64,000 bases of DNA, taken from Methanobrevibacter millerae (GTDB taxonomy: Archaea; Methanobacteriota; Methanobacteria; Methanobacteriales; Methanobacteriaceae). Within the stretch, counting starts at the first letter, position 1, and each line of letters begins with the position of its first letter. Made by a program: the position numbers and the translations under genes. The stretch spans positions 44,072 to 108,071 of the forward strand of contig NZ_FMXB01000010.1 of the NCBI RefSeq assembly GCF_900103415.1, in the 5' to 3' direction. Positions 27,839 to 37,159 of the stretch are shown here, one piece after another. Below the pieces are notes generated by a model that had not been told where the DNA came from, made no database searches, and was given only the letters and a program-made list of their open reading frames with translations.

Positions 27839-28804
27839 TCACTCAGCATAAACATCTTCATTCCTGTTCTGGAAGAACTTAATGACTGCCGGCACAAGTA
27901 GAATCACGAAGAACGGAAACATGAAGAAATTCAAAAAGTTTGAAATCTGCGGTGTGAAAGCGCTTTTAATCAGTGGATATAAAATCTTCATAAGTATCAG
28001 ATAGCCGATATAAGCTCCACCGACCCTTAAGATTCTGCGCCCAATCGGTCCTTCGCATGAAAAGTTAATAAATCTCCTCTCGATAACCCATGAAATCAGT
28101 ATGCCCAAACAGAATCCGGCATCCTTATACCCCTCAACAGCCATTTTTACCGGATCAACTATCAGTTTACCTGCGGCATCATAATCCATCGGATATGACT
28201 TGAATGTGGCATAGACTATAAGCAAAACTGAAAATACTATTCCCCCAACCAGCAAAATCAAATCGAAATTTGGATTGTCCCCAAATCTGTCAAACAGCTT
28301 TGCGACAACAAGAAGTGCCACAAGGGCAACTATCAATCCAACAACTATATCCAATAAGGTGTGCACTCCAAGGTAGCAGCGGGAAAAACAAATCAGAAAC
28401 AGACAGATTACTGATAAAACCTTAAACCATTTTGTGAAGTTTCCCTTCAGAGATATTCCAAGAAACAAAACTCCCGAAGAGGTTGCATGTCCGCTCGGCA
28501 ACGAATATCCGGTCGCATCCTTTAAGGCTCCTTCGAAAGGATGAATTTTAGGATATTTCACCCACGGGCGATATACGCATGATGTAAGCTTGATGAAACT
28601 GTTTAAGATACGTGAAAATGCCAAGGATACCAGGAGGTATTCGCCGAATTTCTTGTCATAGACCCAGTAAATAATTCCTATTAAAAAGAGTATTATATGA
28701 ATATTTCCAAATTCAGTACACTGCATGAAAAACTGGTCAAGAAAGCCTCCGGAGGCTTCACGCAATCCTTGAAGAAACAACAAAAAACCACTCGTAAACA
28801 TCAA
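27839..28804 (-). CDS. PAP2 superfamily phosphatase, membrane-bound
   Basis: 321 residues with about seven membrane segments. PAP2 motifs are intact: 'RPWVKYPKIHPFEGA' (motif 1 region), 'SLPSGHATSSGVLFLG' (motif 2) and 'FSRCYLGVHTLLDIVVG' (motif 3, with catalytic Arg, His and Asp). Enzymes of this family remove phosphate from lipid carriers such as undecaprenyl or polyprenyl diphosphate. In a pseudomurein-walled methanogen, recycling of the lipid carrier is a reasonable guess. The 210 bases upstream of the previous operon show no gene. Confidence 0.9.
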   Translation of the reverse strand: MMFTSGFLLFLQGLREASGGFLDQFFMQCTEFGNIHIILFLIGIIYWVYDKKFGEYLLVSLAFSRILNSFIKLTSCVYRPWVKYPKIHPFEGALKDATGYSLPSGHATSSGVLFLGISLKGNFTKWFKVLSVICLFLICFSRCYLGVHTLLDIVVGLIVALVALLVVAKLFDRFGDNPNFDLILLVGGIVFSVLLIVYATFKSYPMDYDAAGKLIVDPVKMAVEGYKDAGFCLGILISWVIERRFINFSCEGPIGRRILRVGGAYIGYLILMKILYPLIKSAFTPQISNFLNFFMFPFFVILLVPAVIKFFQNRNEDVYAE

Positions 28805-28866
28805 AACTCACCATCTTATACATATTATATGTCCATCATCTTTTAAAAAAGTTTGGCTTTGTATAC

Positions 28867-28905
28867 TTGAACCTTCCCGACCTCTAAAAAGTAGGGGAGG
28901 TTCAA
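28867..28905. promoter_or_regulatory. Twelve-base inverted repeat upstream of the PAP2 gene
   Basis: TTGAACCTTCCC (28867-28878) pairs with GGGGAGGTTCAA (28894-28905) with one G-T wobble and a 15-base loop. It lies between the HTH gene's stop and the PAP2 start, both leftward. It has no run of T residues on the transcribed side, so an operator or leader hairpin fits better than a terminator. Confidence 0.5.
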
Positions 28906-28954
28906 CAATAGAATTATAAAAAAAGAGGCAATTTTTTGAAAAAATCAAGTATGA

Positions 28955-29218
28955 TTATTCCATATTGTCCCTGACGCTTTCGCCCTTTTCGGTTAAGCGG
29001 TACAAACGGCCTTTTCTCATTTCCGGATTCATGCATTCAACCAGGTCATGCTTTTTCAATTGCTTTAGGGTTACGGATACGTGATTCGGTACGATATCCG
29101 CCTTTTTGGCAATCTCTGAAGGCATCCTGGGATATCCCTCAAGGGCCTCAAATACCTTCTTCCTGTACTTTGACTGATTCACGTATTTGATTTCGCTTTT
29201 CATTTCATTAAGTTCCAT
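28955..29218 (-). CDS. Winged-helix transcription regulator
   Basis: 87 residues from ATG 29218 (GGTG eight bases ahead). 'GYPRMPSEIAKKADIVPNHV' and 'SVTLKQLKKHDLVECMNP' form a helix-turn-helix, and 'RKGRLYRLTEKGESV' is the wing, as in ArsR/MarR-like archaeal regulators. It follows the M14-like gene by 12 bp in the same direction, so it may control that gene or the downstream PAP2 gene, whose leader carries an inverted repeat. Confidence 0.8.
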   Translation of the reverse strand: MELNEMKSEIKYVNQSKYRKKVFEALEGYPRMPSEIAKKADIVPNHVSVTLKQLKKHDLVECMNPEMRKGRLYRLTEKGESVRDNME

Positions 29219-29230
29219 AATCAAAACACC

Positions 29231-29953
29231 TTATTTGAATTTCAAGTTGTCAACCGCATGGATAAGCTCCGCCATATGCAGGTCCTTGATTTTCTGGTCT
29301 ATATAGCTGTTTTCCTCATAGTAAAATGCCGGAACCCCGTTCTGGTTCAGCGGGTCTGTCAGATAGGTTTCGCTTGTCGTGAAGTATGGATTGTAATAGG
29401 AAACGTTTTTAGTCATTGAAGACACGTTTCGCCCGTAGGACTCGCCAGGCATTCCGTCCAGCGCGCAGAAAACGAATGTATCATAAGCATACACTCCACC
29501 GTGGGCGTGAACGTCAACGCATAATTTATAGCTTCCGTTTACTACCTGAGGATAAACGTAGTTGTATGCAAGCTCCTGTCCTGCCTGCCTTCCCGGCTGG
29601 TCATCAGGTGATAATTGACCGTAGGCGCTGAAATCCTCGGAAACGTTGATGACGTAAATGTCATAGCAGTAGCTCAGGTTTTCCGTTTTCGGAAGCAGAT
29701 TCAGCAGAGTCCGGTGCGTATCATTTTCCAGAGGATGCACTCCCACAACGTATGCTATCTTTTCGCCAGAGGTATTTCCTATGTTTTTGATAACCTCGAC
29801 TGAGCCTGTGGAATCGTTTCCTACAAGCTCGCGCGTCACTGCCGTTGCGTTATCAACCGTTGCATCCTGGTGCACCACGACATTGAGATGGACAAAAAGC
29901 CCAACTCCAATGATAATCAATATGAAAACCAATTTATTTTTTCTTGAAAACAT
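29231..29953 (-). CDS. Membrane-anchored M14/AstE-like zinc hydrolase
   Basis: 240 residues. An N-terminal hydrophobic segment (residues 8-24) works as signal or anchor; the rest would face outward. 'YVVGVHPLENDTHRT' gives an H-x-x-E pair and 'CVDVHAHGGVYAYDT' a further His, the zinc-ligand layout of M14 carboxypeptidases and succinylglutamate desuccinylases. The C-terminal 'PAFYYEENSYID' could supply the catalytic Glu. A cell-wall peptide substrate is possible but unproven. Family placement is from this motif pattern only. Confidence 0.55.
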   Translation of the reverse strand: MFSRKNKLVFILIIIGVGLFVHLNVVVHQDATVDNATAVTRELVGNDSTGSVEVIKNIGNTSGEKIAYVVGVHPLENDTHRTLLNLLPKTENLSYCYDIYVINVSEDFSAYGQLSPDDQPGRQAGQELAYNYVYPQVVNGSYKLCVDVHAHGGVYAYDTFVFCALDGMPGESYGRNVSSMTKNVSYYNPYFTTSETYLTDPLNQNGVPAFYYEENSYIDQKIKDLHMAELIHAVDNLKFK

Positions 29954-30065
29954 TAGTTTAATATTAATTCCTTTTAGTAAATAAACTTTTAATTATTTAT
30001 CAGCTCCCCAAGACGGCAGACATTAAATATTACGATTGCACATATATTTACACGGAGGAGTTAAA

Positions 30066-30887
30066 GTGAACATCAAAACACCAATAATAATGGAAGCAGT
30101 ATTTATTTTAATAGCTTTAGTAATCTATCTCGTCACTTCAAATACCTTTTTCATTTTCAATTTCCTCTATATAGGATCCGCCATTTCCATCGGACTCTAT
30201 TTCATGGCCAAAAACAACAGATACGCAAGAAACATTATAATGCTGGCTGTCGGAAGCTATCTGTTTTTTTATCTCGGAATCTTAGGTCATGAAAACTTAT
30301 CCATGAGCGGATTTTGGTATTATCTGTTTTTAGGTGTTTTTGAAGCGGCAGTAATTCACTTTTTAATTGCAAAGATTCTTGGACCGCTTCTCTTTGGCCG
30401 TGGATGGTGCGGATATGCGTGCTGGACGGCGATGGTGCTTGATCTGCTTCCATATAAGACCCCACAAAACCCGAGGAAAAACTGGGGATATATAAGATAC
30501 GTGCTGTTTCTTGTGATATTGTGTGTTGTCTCTTCAATATTCATTTTAAAGATATCCAATCCGGATTTGATAATATACTATCTTTTCATTGCCGGAAATT
30601 TAGCCTATTATATCATCGGAATCATATTGGCATATAAGCTTAAGGATAACAGGGCATTCTGCAAATACGTCTGTCCGATAACCGTGTTTTTGAAGATTTT
30701 CAGCTATTTTGCACTTTTAAGGGTGAAAGTTGATGAAGACCTCTGCGTTGACTGCGGCAAATGCATCAAATCATGCCCGATGGACGTTGACATGCTAGAC
30801 AATTCAAGAAAAAGAGAAAACGCAACTGAATGCATATTATGCCTTAACTGCGTTCACGCATGCTCAAAGGACGCATTGAAACTATAG
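30066..30887 (+). CDS. NapH-like membrane 4Fe-4S protein
   Basis: 273 residues. GTG 30066 is chosen because GGAGGAG (30054-30060) lies six bases before it. Five or six membrane segments carry 'GRGWCGYACWTAMVLDLLP' and 'CKYVCPITVFLKIF', the C-x-x-x-C(P) motifs of the NapH/RdxA group. A terminal ferredoxin domain holds two clusters ('CVDCGKCIKSCPMDV', 'CILCLNCVHACSKDAL'). Such proteins pass electrons between the membrane and a partner oxidoreductase; none is adjacent here, so the partner is unknown. Confidence 0.85.
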   Translation: MNIKTPIIMEAVFILIALVIYLVTSNTFFIFNFLYIGSAISIGLYFMAKNNRYARNIIMLAVGSYLFFYLGILGHENLSMSGFWYYLFLGVFEAAVIHFLIAKILGPLLFGRGWCGYACWTAMVLDLLPYKTPQNPRKNWGYIRYVLFLVILCVVSSIFILKISNPDLIIYYLFIAGNLAYYIIGIILAYKLKDNRAFCKYVCPITVFLKIFSYFALLRVKVDEDLCVDCGKCIKSCPMDVDMLDNSRKRENATECILCLNCVHACSKDALKL

Positions 30888-31001
30888 TTCAAATCAGATA
30901 TTGGCCGGTTGATGATTAGAATTTATCTTAACCGGTTTTAAAAAAAGTGAGCAACATTCAATTCAAACAGTATATTAGAATGTTGATTCAAAGATAATAC
31001 C

Positions 31002-33464
31002 ATGTACAGGGACATGATAATTCTTCGGGGAGCAAAGGTGCATAACCTTAAAAACATTGATTTGGACATTCCTTTGGGAAAGATTGTAGCGATAAGCGGG
31101 GTTTCGGGAAGCGGCAAATCCTCCCTTGCACTCGGCGTTTTATACAGTGAAGGATCAAGAAGATACCTTGACGCCCTCTCAACTTATACCCGAAGAAGGA
31201 TTTCCCAGTCAAAAAAGGCACAGGTCGACTCGATACAGTACGTTCCGGCCTCCCTTGCGCTCCATCAGCGTCCCAGCATTCCTAATATCAGAAGCACTTT
31301 CGGAACCTCAACCGAGCTTTTAAATTCTTTAAGGCTTTTGTATTCAAGATGCGGTAACTATTTCTGTTCGAACGGCCACATGCAGGATGCAACGCTCAAC
31401 GTTGCCCGTGAACTTCCTATCAAGTGCCATGAGTGCGGCGAGGAGTTCTACGGCCTTGGAGCAGAGGAATACGCATTCAACTCAGACGGGGCATGCCATT
31501 CATGCGGCGGAACAGGATACATCATGGACGTTGACACCTCAAAGCTTGTTCCGGATGAGACAAAAACGCTTGAGGAAGGGGCCGTTGCGGCATGGAACCA
31601 GTTCGGGATTTCATGGATGTATCATGTCGCAGGAGAGCTCGGAGTCAGGGTAAATGTTCCATTTAATAAATTAACCGATGCGGAAAAGGATATCGTCTAC
31701 AATGGCCCTGAGGTCAAAAGGTACATCAACATACCGTCAAAAAACGGGAAGCTATTTGAGCTCAATGCGGCATACAGAAACGCCCACAGGGCAATCGAAG
31801 AGGCATTGAAAAACGCCAAAAGCGAAAAGGGACTGACCAAAATCAACAAGTTCCTTAAAACAAAGCAGTGCGATGACTGCAATGGAACAAGGCTTAATGA
31901 AAAGGCAAGGCAGACCCTTTTGGGCGGAATCAATATATCCGAAGCCTGCAAAATGACCTTAAAAGATTTGACATCATGGATTGAAGGGGTATTAAATGAT
32001 TTGCCCGATGAAATGAAAAAGATGGCTGAAGATATCGCAGAGGAGTTCACAGACAACGCAGAAATACTTCTGGATTTGGGTCTTGGCTACATTTCACTTG
32101 ACAGGCCTTCAAACACATTATCCACAGGCGAATTGCAGAGAGTCCAGCTTGCAAAGACATTAAGAAACCGCACAACAGGAGTCCTGTACGTTTTGGACGA
32201 ACCGTCAATCGGCCTTCATCCGGACAACGTGGACGGATTGATTAAAGTAATCAGAAGGCTTGTTGATGACGGAAACTCAATCATCCTGGTTGACCATGAC
32301 ACAAGAATTCTTAAAATAGCCGACCATATGATTGAAATGGGTCCGAAAGCCGGAGCCGACGGAGGAAATGTAATAGCCCAGGGTTCACTGAAAGAAATCA
32401 TGAAAAATGAATCATCACAGATTGCGCCGTTTTTAACAAATAAAGCAGACATCATAATAAGAGACAAATCAGGTGACGTTTTCGAAAACGGATTCATTAA
32501 AATAAAAACATCAGAAATCCATAACGTAAAGGCAATGGACGTTAAAATTCCTAAAGGCAAACTGACTGTTGTAAGCGGAGTTTCCGGAAGCGGAAAGACA
32601 ACCTTGCTTTTGGAATCTCTTTATCCAGCGCTAAAGGCAGTCATTAACGAAGAGGAACTTCCCGATAATGTTACAGACATCGAATGCGACAACATCAATA
32701 AAATTGAACTGATTGACAGCGTGCCTATCGGAAAAAACGTGAGAAGCACAGTTGCAACATACTCAAAGGTACTGGATGACTTGAGAAGGGAATTTTCCAA
32801 ACTCTCCGATGAGTATAAAACCGCAGACTTTTCATACAATACCGGTTGCTTAAGGTGTGAAACCTGCAACGGCACGGGAAGCGTTTCCATGGATGTTCAG
32901 TTCCTTCCGGACGTTGAGATGACTTGTCCGGACTGCGGGGGAACCAGATACAACAAGGACATCGAAAAGACACGATACAACAATCTCTCATTGGCGGATA
33001 TCATGACGCTCACTATTGATGAAGCCCTGGAATTCATATCAGGATTGAATAAGGCAACATCAAAACTCCAGAAGCTATCTGATTTAGGTCTTGGATATCT
33101 TACATTGGGCGAAGCAACGCCAAGCCTTTCGGGAGGCGAAGCCCAGAGGCTCAAGCTGGCTTCAGAAATCGGAAAGTCACAGAAAAATTCTGTATTCATT
33201 TTCGACGAGCCTACAATTGGCCTTCACCCGCTCGACGTCAGAGTTCTCATTGACGTTTTTGACCACCTGATTGATAATGGAGCAACAATAATAGTTATAG
33301 AGCATGATCTTGACCTCATTTCTAATGCGGATTATATCATAGACATCGGAATCGATGAAAACTATCTTGCAGGCGAAATTCTTGCAGAGGGAAGCCTCAA
33401 AGACACCATTGCCTGCAAAAAGAGCCTCACCGGAAAGTACCTCAAAGAAAAAAATCTGAAGTAA
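31002..33464 (+). CDS. UvrA paralogue (short UvrA-like ABC ATPase)
   Basis: 820 residues against about 940 for canonical UvrA. It has two ABC cassettes: Walker A 'SGVSGSGKSS' (residues 32-41) and 'SGVSGSGKTT' (about 525-534), and signatures 'LSTGELQRVQLAK' and 'LSGGEAQRLKLAS'. Zinc modules are at 'CHECGEEFYG', 'CHSCGGTGYI', 'CETCNGTGSV' and 'CPDCGGTRYN'. The first cassette's insertion is short, consistent with loss of the UvrB-binding domain, as in UvrA2 types tied to drug or DNA-adduct tolerance. ATG 31014 is an alternative start; a TATA-like element about 30 bases before 31002 favours a near-leaderless message there. Confidence 0.85.
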   Translation: MYRDMIILRGAKVHNLKNIDLDIPLGKIVAISGVSGSGKSSLALGVLYSEGSRRYLDALSTYTRRRISQSKKAQVDSIQYVPASLALHQRPSIPNIRSTFGTSTELLNSLRLLYSRCGNYFCSNGHMQDATLNVARELPIKCHECGEEFYGLGAEEYAFNSDGACHSCGGTGYIMDVDTSKLVPDETKTLEEGAVAAWNQFGISWMYHVAGELGVRVNVPFNKLTDAEKDIVYNGPEVKRYINIPSKNGKLFELNAAYRNAHRAIEEALKNAKSEKGLTKINKFLKTKQCDDCNGTRLNEKARQTLLGGINISEACKMTLKDLTSWIEGVLNDLPDEMKKMAEDIAEEFTDNAEILLDLGLGYISLDRPSNTLSTGELQRVQLAKTLRNRTTGVLYVLDEPSIGLHPDNVDGLIKVIRRLVDDGNSIILVDHDTRILKIADHMIEMGPKAGADGGNVIAQGSLKEIMKNESSQIAPFLTNKADIIIRDKSGDVFENGFIKIKTSEIHNVKAMDVKIPKGKLTVVSGVSGSGKTTLLLESLYPALKAVINEEELPDNVTDIECDNINKIELIDSVPIGKNVRSTVATYSKVLDDLRREFSKLSDEYKTADFSYNTGCLRCETCNGTGSVSMDVQFLPDVEMTCPDCGGTRYNKDIEKTRYNNLSLADIMTLTIDEALEFISGLNKATSKLQKLSDLGLGYLTLGEATPSLSGGEAQRLKLASEIGKSQKNSVFIFDEPTIGLHPLDVRVLIDVFDHLIDNGATIIVIEHDLDLISNADYIIDIGIDENYLAGEILAEGSLKDTIACKKSLTGKYLKEKNLK

Positions 33465-33527
33465 ACACCAGCTTAAAAAATTAAACAACTGTCACCATTC
33501 ACATAAATTAAGGCAAATTTAGCAATA

Positions 33528-33537
33528 TTTAAATATA
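33528..33537 (+). promoter_or_regulatory. TATA box of the nik-type operon
   Basis: TTTAAATATA in an otherwise AT-rich 175-bp gap. Archaeal transcription usually begins about 25 bases downstream, which would place the start near 33558-33562, exactly at the edge of the palindrome that follows. Confidence 0.5.
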
Positions 33538-33559
33538 AAATAATTATATATTAACTATT

Positions 33560-33587
33560 GTAATATCTTTTTTAAAAAATGTATTAC
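33560..33587. promoter_or_regulatory. Candidate NikR operator (6-16-6 palindrome)
   Basis: GTAATA (33560-33565) and TATTAC (33582-33587) are perfect inverted repeats 16 bases apart. The centre, TTTTTTAAAAAA, is itself palindromic, so only two positions per half disagree. E. coli NikR binds GTATGA-N16-TCATAC; half-site length, spacing and position over the predicted transcription start all agree with repression by nickel-loaded NikR. The half-site sequence differs, so this is an inference from architecture. Confidence 0.55.
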
Positions 33588-33640
33588 CTAATTTAATAAT
33601 AAAATTTAGAAAATTAATAACATAAATGGAGAATTATTAA

Positions 33641-35242
33641 ATGGATAAAAAAATCTTAATCGGTGCAGTCGTGGCTGTTATCGCAATAGTCGCAATAGCT
33701 GCAATAGCTTTAGGAGGAACCGGCACATCCAAGCATGCACCTAACGAATTGGTTGCATGTGTAGCTGCTCACGGTGAAGAACCTGAATACGGTTTTGACC
33801 CAATGCACGGATGGGGATACCACGATTCAGGTACGGAACCTCTTATTCAGAGTACTCTTTTAAAAAGAGATGCAAATAACACTTTCGTAAACGATTTGGC
33901 AACGAACTACACTGCGAATGACAACTTCACTGAGTATGTAGTGGACATTCGCGGAGACGTAAAATTCACTGACGGTTCCAAACTGACCGCAGGCGACGTA
34001 GCATTCTCCTACAACAAAAGTAAAGAGCTGGGAGAAGGCGCTGACTTAAGTTCCCTAAAAGAAGTTAAGGCTGACGGAGACACCAAAGTCATTTTCACTT
34101 TGGAAAAACCGGATTCCACTTTCGTCAACAAACTCACTGACGTCGGAATCGTTCCTGAAAAAGGATATGACGCTGACAACTACGGTAAAAACCCAATCGG
34201 ATCAGGACCTTATAAACTGGCTCAATGGGACAAAGGACAACAGTTCATCCTTGAAATCAACGATGACTACTACGGCGAAAAACCTTACTTCACTAAAATA
34301 ACCAACCTCTTCCTAGACCCTGACGCAGCATTCGCAGCAGTCAAAAACGGAGACGTTGACATTGCTGAAGTGCCTGTTGCATACGCAAACGAAACCATTA
34401 ACGGATTCCACATGGAATACTTCGACTCAATTGACGTACGTGGTATATCACTGCCTACTCAAATGAATACCGGTAACGTAAGCGAAGACAACGTAACCAT
34501 AGGTAACAACGTAACCGGAGACCCTGCAATCAGGGAAGCACTTAACGTCGGTGTAAACAGAACCAAATTGCTCGAAGGAGCTTTAAACGGATTCGGTAAC
34601 GTTTCATACACCGGTGTCGCTAACCAGCTCGCATGGTCCTTTGAAGCACCATTCACAGACGGTGACGTTGACAAAGCAAAACAAATCCTCGCTGAAGCAG
34701 GATGGAACGACACCAACGGTGACGGAATAGTCGAGAAAAACGGAACTCCTGCTAAATTCACAGTATACTACAACGCAAAAGCATCCGAAAGACAGGCAAT
34801 TGCAGTTGCAGTAGCTGAACAGGCTAAAGAAATCGGTATCGACATCGAAGCTGTCGGAGGAAGCTGGGACGACATCGACCCTAACAAATACTCACAGGGT
34901 GTTGTATGGGGATTCGGTTCAGCTGACCCAATCGAACTCGAACACCAGTACGACTCAAGAGTAGCATGTACCGGTTACGACAACCCTGAAGCTTTAAACG
35001 ACTCAGCAGTTGACGCAGGAATCGACGCAGCAAAGGCACAGGCCCTTGATGCATCATACTCAACCGGGTCAGGAGTTGCACAGTCCGCAACTTCACACTA
35101 TCCATTCCTCTGGGTAGGAACTGTTGACTACACATACTTCGTTAACGATACGTTAGATATCTCCAACTCAACCCACCTCATCTATCCTCACGGTGGAGAC
35201 ATCTGGGGTAATATCTACGACTGGAAACGTATAGAAAAATAA
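33641..35242 (+). CDS. nikA: Nickel/peptide ABC transporter substrate-binding protein
   Basis: 533 residues, SBP_bac_5 family. The hydrophobic N-terminus ('LIGAVVAVIAIVAIAAIALG') is a signal or anchor, so the protein sits outside the membrane. 'GEEPEYGFDPMHGWG' and 'LLKRDANNTF' near the start and 'LTAGDVAFSYNKSKE' are typical for the family; 'NPIGSGPYKLAQW' follows. GGAG at 33628-33631 precedes ATG 33641. It is the first gene of a five-gene transporter. Nickel is favoured over peptides because of the NikR-like operator and the heavy nickel need of methanogens, but the sequence alone does not fix the ligand. Confidence 0.8.
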   Translation: MDKKILIGAVVAVIAIVAIAAIALGGTGTSKHAPNELVACVAAHGEEPEYGFDPMHGWGYHDSGTEPLIQSTLLKRDANNTFVNDLATNYTANDNFTEYVVDIRGDVKFTDGSKLTAGDVAFSYNKSKELGEGADLSSLKEVKADGDTKVIFTLEKPDSTFVNKLTDVGIVPEKGYDADNYGKNPIGSGPYKLAQWDKGQQFILEINDDYYGEKPYFTKITNLFLDPDAAFAAVKNGDVDIAEVPVAYANETINGFHMEYFDSIDVRGISLPTQMNTGNVSEDNVTIGNNVTGDPAIREALNVGVNRTKLLEGALNGFGNVSYTGVANQLAWSFEAPFTDGDVDKAKQILAEAGWNDTNGDGIVEKNGTPAKFTVYYNAKASERQAIAVAVAEQAKEIGIDIEAVGGSWDDIDPNKYSQGVVWGFGSADPIELEHQYDSRVACTGYDNPEALNDSAVDAGIDAAKAQALDASYSTGSGVAQSATSHYPFLWVGTVDYTYFVNDTLDISNSTHLIYPHGGDIWGNIYDWKRIEK

Positions 35243-35250
35243 ATTCAAGT

Positions 35251-35293
35251 AAAATGATTTAAAATTAATCATTTTATTTTTTTTCTTTTTTTT
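35251..35293 (+). terminator. Terminator or attenuator between nikA and nikB
   Basis: AAAATGATT (35251-35259) pairs perfectly with AATCATTTT (35267-35275) across a seven-base loop, followed by a T-rich run to 35293. Partial termination here would give more binding protein than permease, as is usual for ABC importers. Confidence 0.65.
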
Positions 35294-35310
35294 AATTGAA
35301 ATTATGCGAG

Positions 35311-36306
35311 ATGATTAAAATTAACGGCAAAAGACTAGCTAAATTTTTAGGATTAAAAGCTATCAGATTGCTAATCTTGTTAATAGTCATTGCAGCAATA
35401 AGTTTTATCATGATTCAGCTGTCCCCGATTGACCCTGTAAAGGCATATCTCGGACAGAGGCTTGTCTCACAGGAACAGCTGGCCATCGTCGGCGAATACT
35501 GGGGAACTAACCTTTCACTTGGCGAAAGGGTAATGGGCTGGCTTCAGACACTTGCTTCCGGAAGCATGGGATTCTCATTAATTTACAGGGCTCCCGTAAC
35601 CGAAGTAATCATTCAGAAGTTCACCGCATCATTTACCTTAATGCTTGTATCCTGGGTAATTTCAGCAGTTGTAGGATTCGGCCTGGGAGTGATTGCAGGA
35701 GCCAAGGAAGGAACAATTATCGACAAGGCAATCAAAACTTACTGCTACATTCTGCAGTCCTCACCGACCTTCTGGATCGGTTTAGTAATCCTGATGGTTT
35801 TTTCAGTATATCTGAGATGGTTCCCGATAGGACTTTCGGTTCCAATAGGACAGCTGTCCGATACGGTAACGTTCTGGCAGTGGCTTTACAGGCTCATACT
35901 TCCGGCATTTACCTTAAGTATCGTTGGAATAGCTTCCCTTACCATGTACACCAGAGATAAATTAATCAGCGTTAAAAAAAGCGATTACTTTTTATTCTCA
36001 CAGGCAAGAGGGGAAAGCTTCTGGGGAATCATTAAAAATCACGGTATAAGAAACATTCTGATTCCGGCAATCACCGTTCAGTTCATGTCATTCAACGAAC
36101 TTTTCGGAGGAACAATCCTCGTTGAACAGGTATTCGCATATCCGGGAATCGGACAGGCAACGGTTGCGGCCGGATTACGATCAGACGTTCCTTTGCTTTT
36201 AGGAATAGTTCTGATAAGCGCAACATTCGTATTTGTAGGTAACCTTCTTGCAGACGTCATATACGAGTACGTTGACCCAAGAATAAGGAGTGAGAACGAT
36301 GAGTGA
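35311..36306 (+). CDS. nikB: Nickel/peptide ABC transporter permease, NikB type
   Basis: 331 residues from ATG 35311; a TTG five codons upstream (35296) is possible. BPD_transp_1 layout: N-terminal TM ('LLILLIVIAAISFIMIQLSP'), a periplasmic loop ('DPVKAYLGQRL'), five further TM segments and the EAA-loop 'FLFSQARGESFWGIIKNHGI' that docks the ATPase. The C-terminus 'LLADVIYEYVDPRIR' is typical of the NikB/DppB group. Its end overlaps the start of the next gene by 8 bp. Confidence 0.85.
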   Translation: MIKINGKRLAKFLGLKAIRLLILLIVIAAISFIMIQLSPIDPVKAYLGQRLVSQEQLAIVGEYWGTNLSLGERVMGWLQTLASGSMGFSLIYRAPVTEVIIQKFTASFTLMLVSWVISAVVGFGLGVIAGAKEGTIIDKAIKTYCYILQSSPTFWIGLVILMVFSVYLRWFPIGLSVPIGQLSDTVTFWQWLYRLILPAFTLSIVGIASLTMYTRDKLISVKKSDYFLFSQARGESFWGIIKNHGIRNILIPAITVQFMSFNELFGGTILVEQVFAYPGIGQATVAAGLRSDVPLLLGIVLISATFVFVGNLLADVIYEYVDPRIRSENDE

Positions 36307-37150
36307 AATGCCATGGTACAACAGGGGAATTTTCAGTTCCCTAAACTTAAGGCAGAAGACCCTTCTGACAATCGCCCTTACGTCAATACTGCTTTTAGTG
36401 ATTTTCATCTGCGGATACCTCATTGACGCAAACCTGCCTACGGACTTTTCAATCAAGATGCAGCCTCCTTCCTTTGAGCACATCTTCGGAACCGACTGGA
36501 TGGGAAGGGACATGTTCATAAGAACCCTTAAGGGATTGAGCTTAAGTATCATGATAGGTCTTGGAGCTTCAATAATTTCAAGCATAATCGCAACCATTTT
36601 GGCATTCGTTGCAAGCTTCAACAAGTACTGCGACACCTTCGTCTCATGGCTTATCGATTTATTCGCTTCAATTCCGCATATCCTGTTAATCATGATGATT
36701 TCCATCGCTTTAGGAAAAGGCGCATTCGGTGTGACGATGGCAGTTGCGTTTTCACACTGGGTAAACCTCACAAGAGTTTTAAGAGCCGAAGTGCTTCAGA
36801 TTAACACGTCCGAATACGTAATGCTTTCAAGAAAGTTCGGAAAAAGCAAGCTCTGGATAGCAAAAGAGCACATCTTGCCTCTGATACTTTCACAGATATT
36901 CGTCGGAACATTATTAGTATTCCCTCACGCAATCATGCACGAGTCAAGCGTAACTTTCTTAGGATTCGGTCTTTCACCACACGAGCCTGCAATCGGTATA
37001 ATTCTTTCAGAGTCAATGAAATACCTTGCAATGGGCGCATGGTGGCTTGCATTCTTCCCTGGAATTTCACTGTTGATTGTAGTGTTATTATTCGATATCA
37101 TCGGAGATAACCTTAAACGCCTGGTAGACCCATCAGAGGCGAACAAATAG
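36299..37150 (+). CDS. nikC: Nickel/peptide ABC transporter permease, NikC type
   Basis: 283 residues. ATG 36299 follows GGAGTG by six bases and overlaps the nikB stop. The family mark 'HIFGTDWMGRDMFIR' comes after TM1, then five more TM segments, with the EAA loop at 'YVMLSRKFGKSKLWIAKEHI' and 'HESSVTFLGFGLSPHEPAIG' near the C-terminus. Forms the membrane channel with NikB. Confidence 0.85.
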   Translation: MSEMPWYNRGIFSSLNLRQKTLLTIALTSILLLVIFICGYLIDANLPTDFSIKMQPPSFEHIFGTDWMGRDMFIRTLKGLSLSIMIGLGASIISSIIATILAFVASFNKYCDTFVSWLIDLFASIPHILLIMMISIALGKGAFGVTMAVAFSHWVNLTRVLRAEVLQINTSEYVMLSRKFGKSKLWIAKEHILPLILSQIFVGTLLVFPHAIMHESSVTFLGFGLSPHEPAIGIILSESMKYLAMGAWWLAFFPGISLLIVVLLFDIIGDNLKRLVDPSEANK

Positions 37151-37159
37151 GTGATTTAA

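Noticed and set aside
31126..33488. Several minus-strand and alternate-frame reading frames over the UvrA-like gene
   Set aside because: All are shadows of a clearly conserved gene, without ribosome binding sites or domains.
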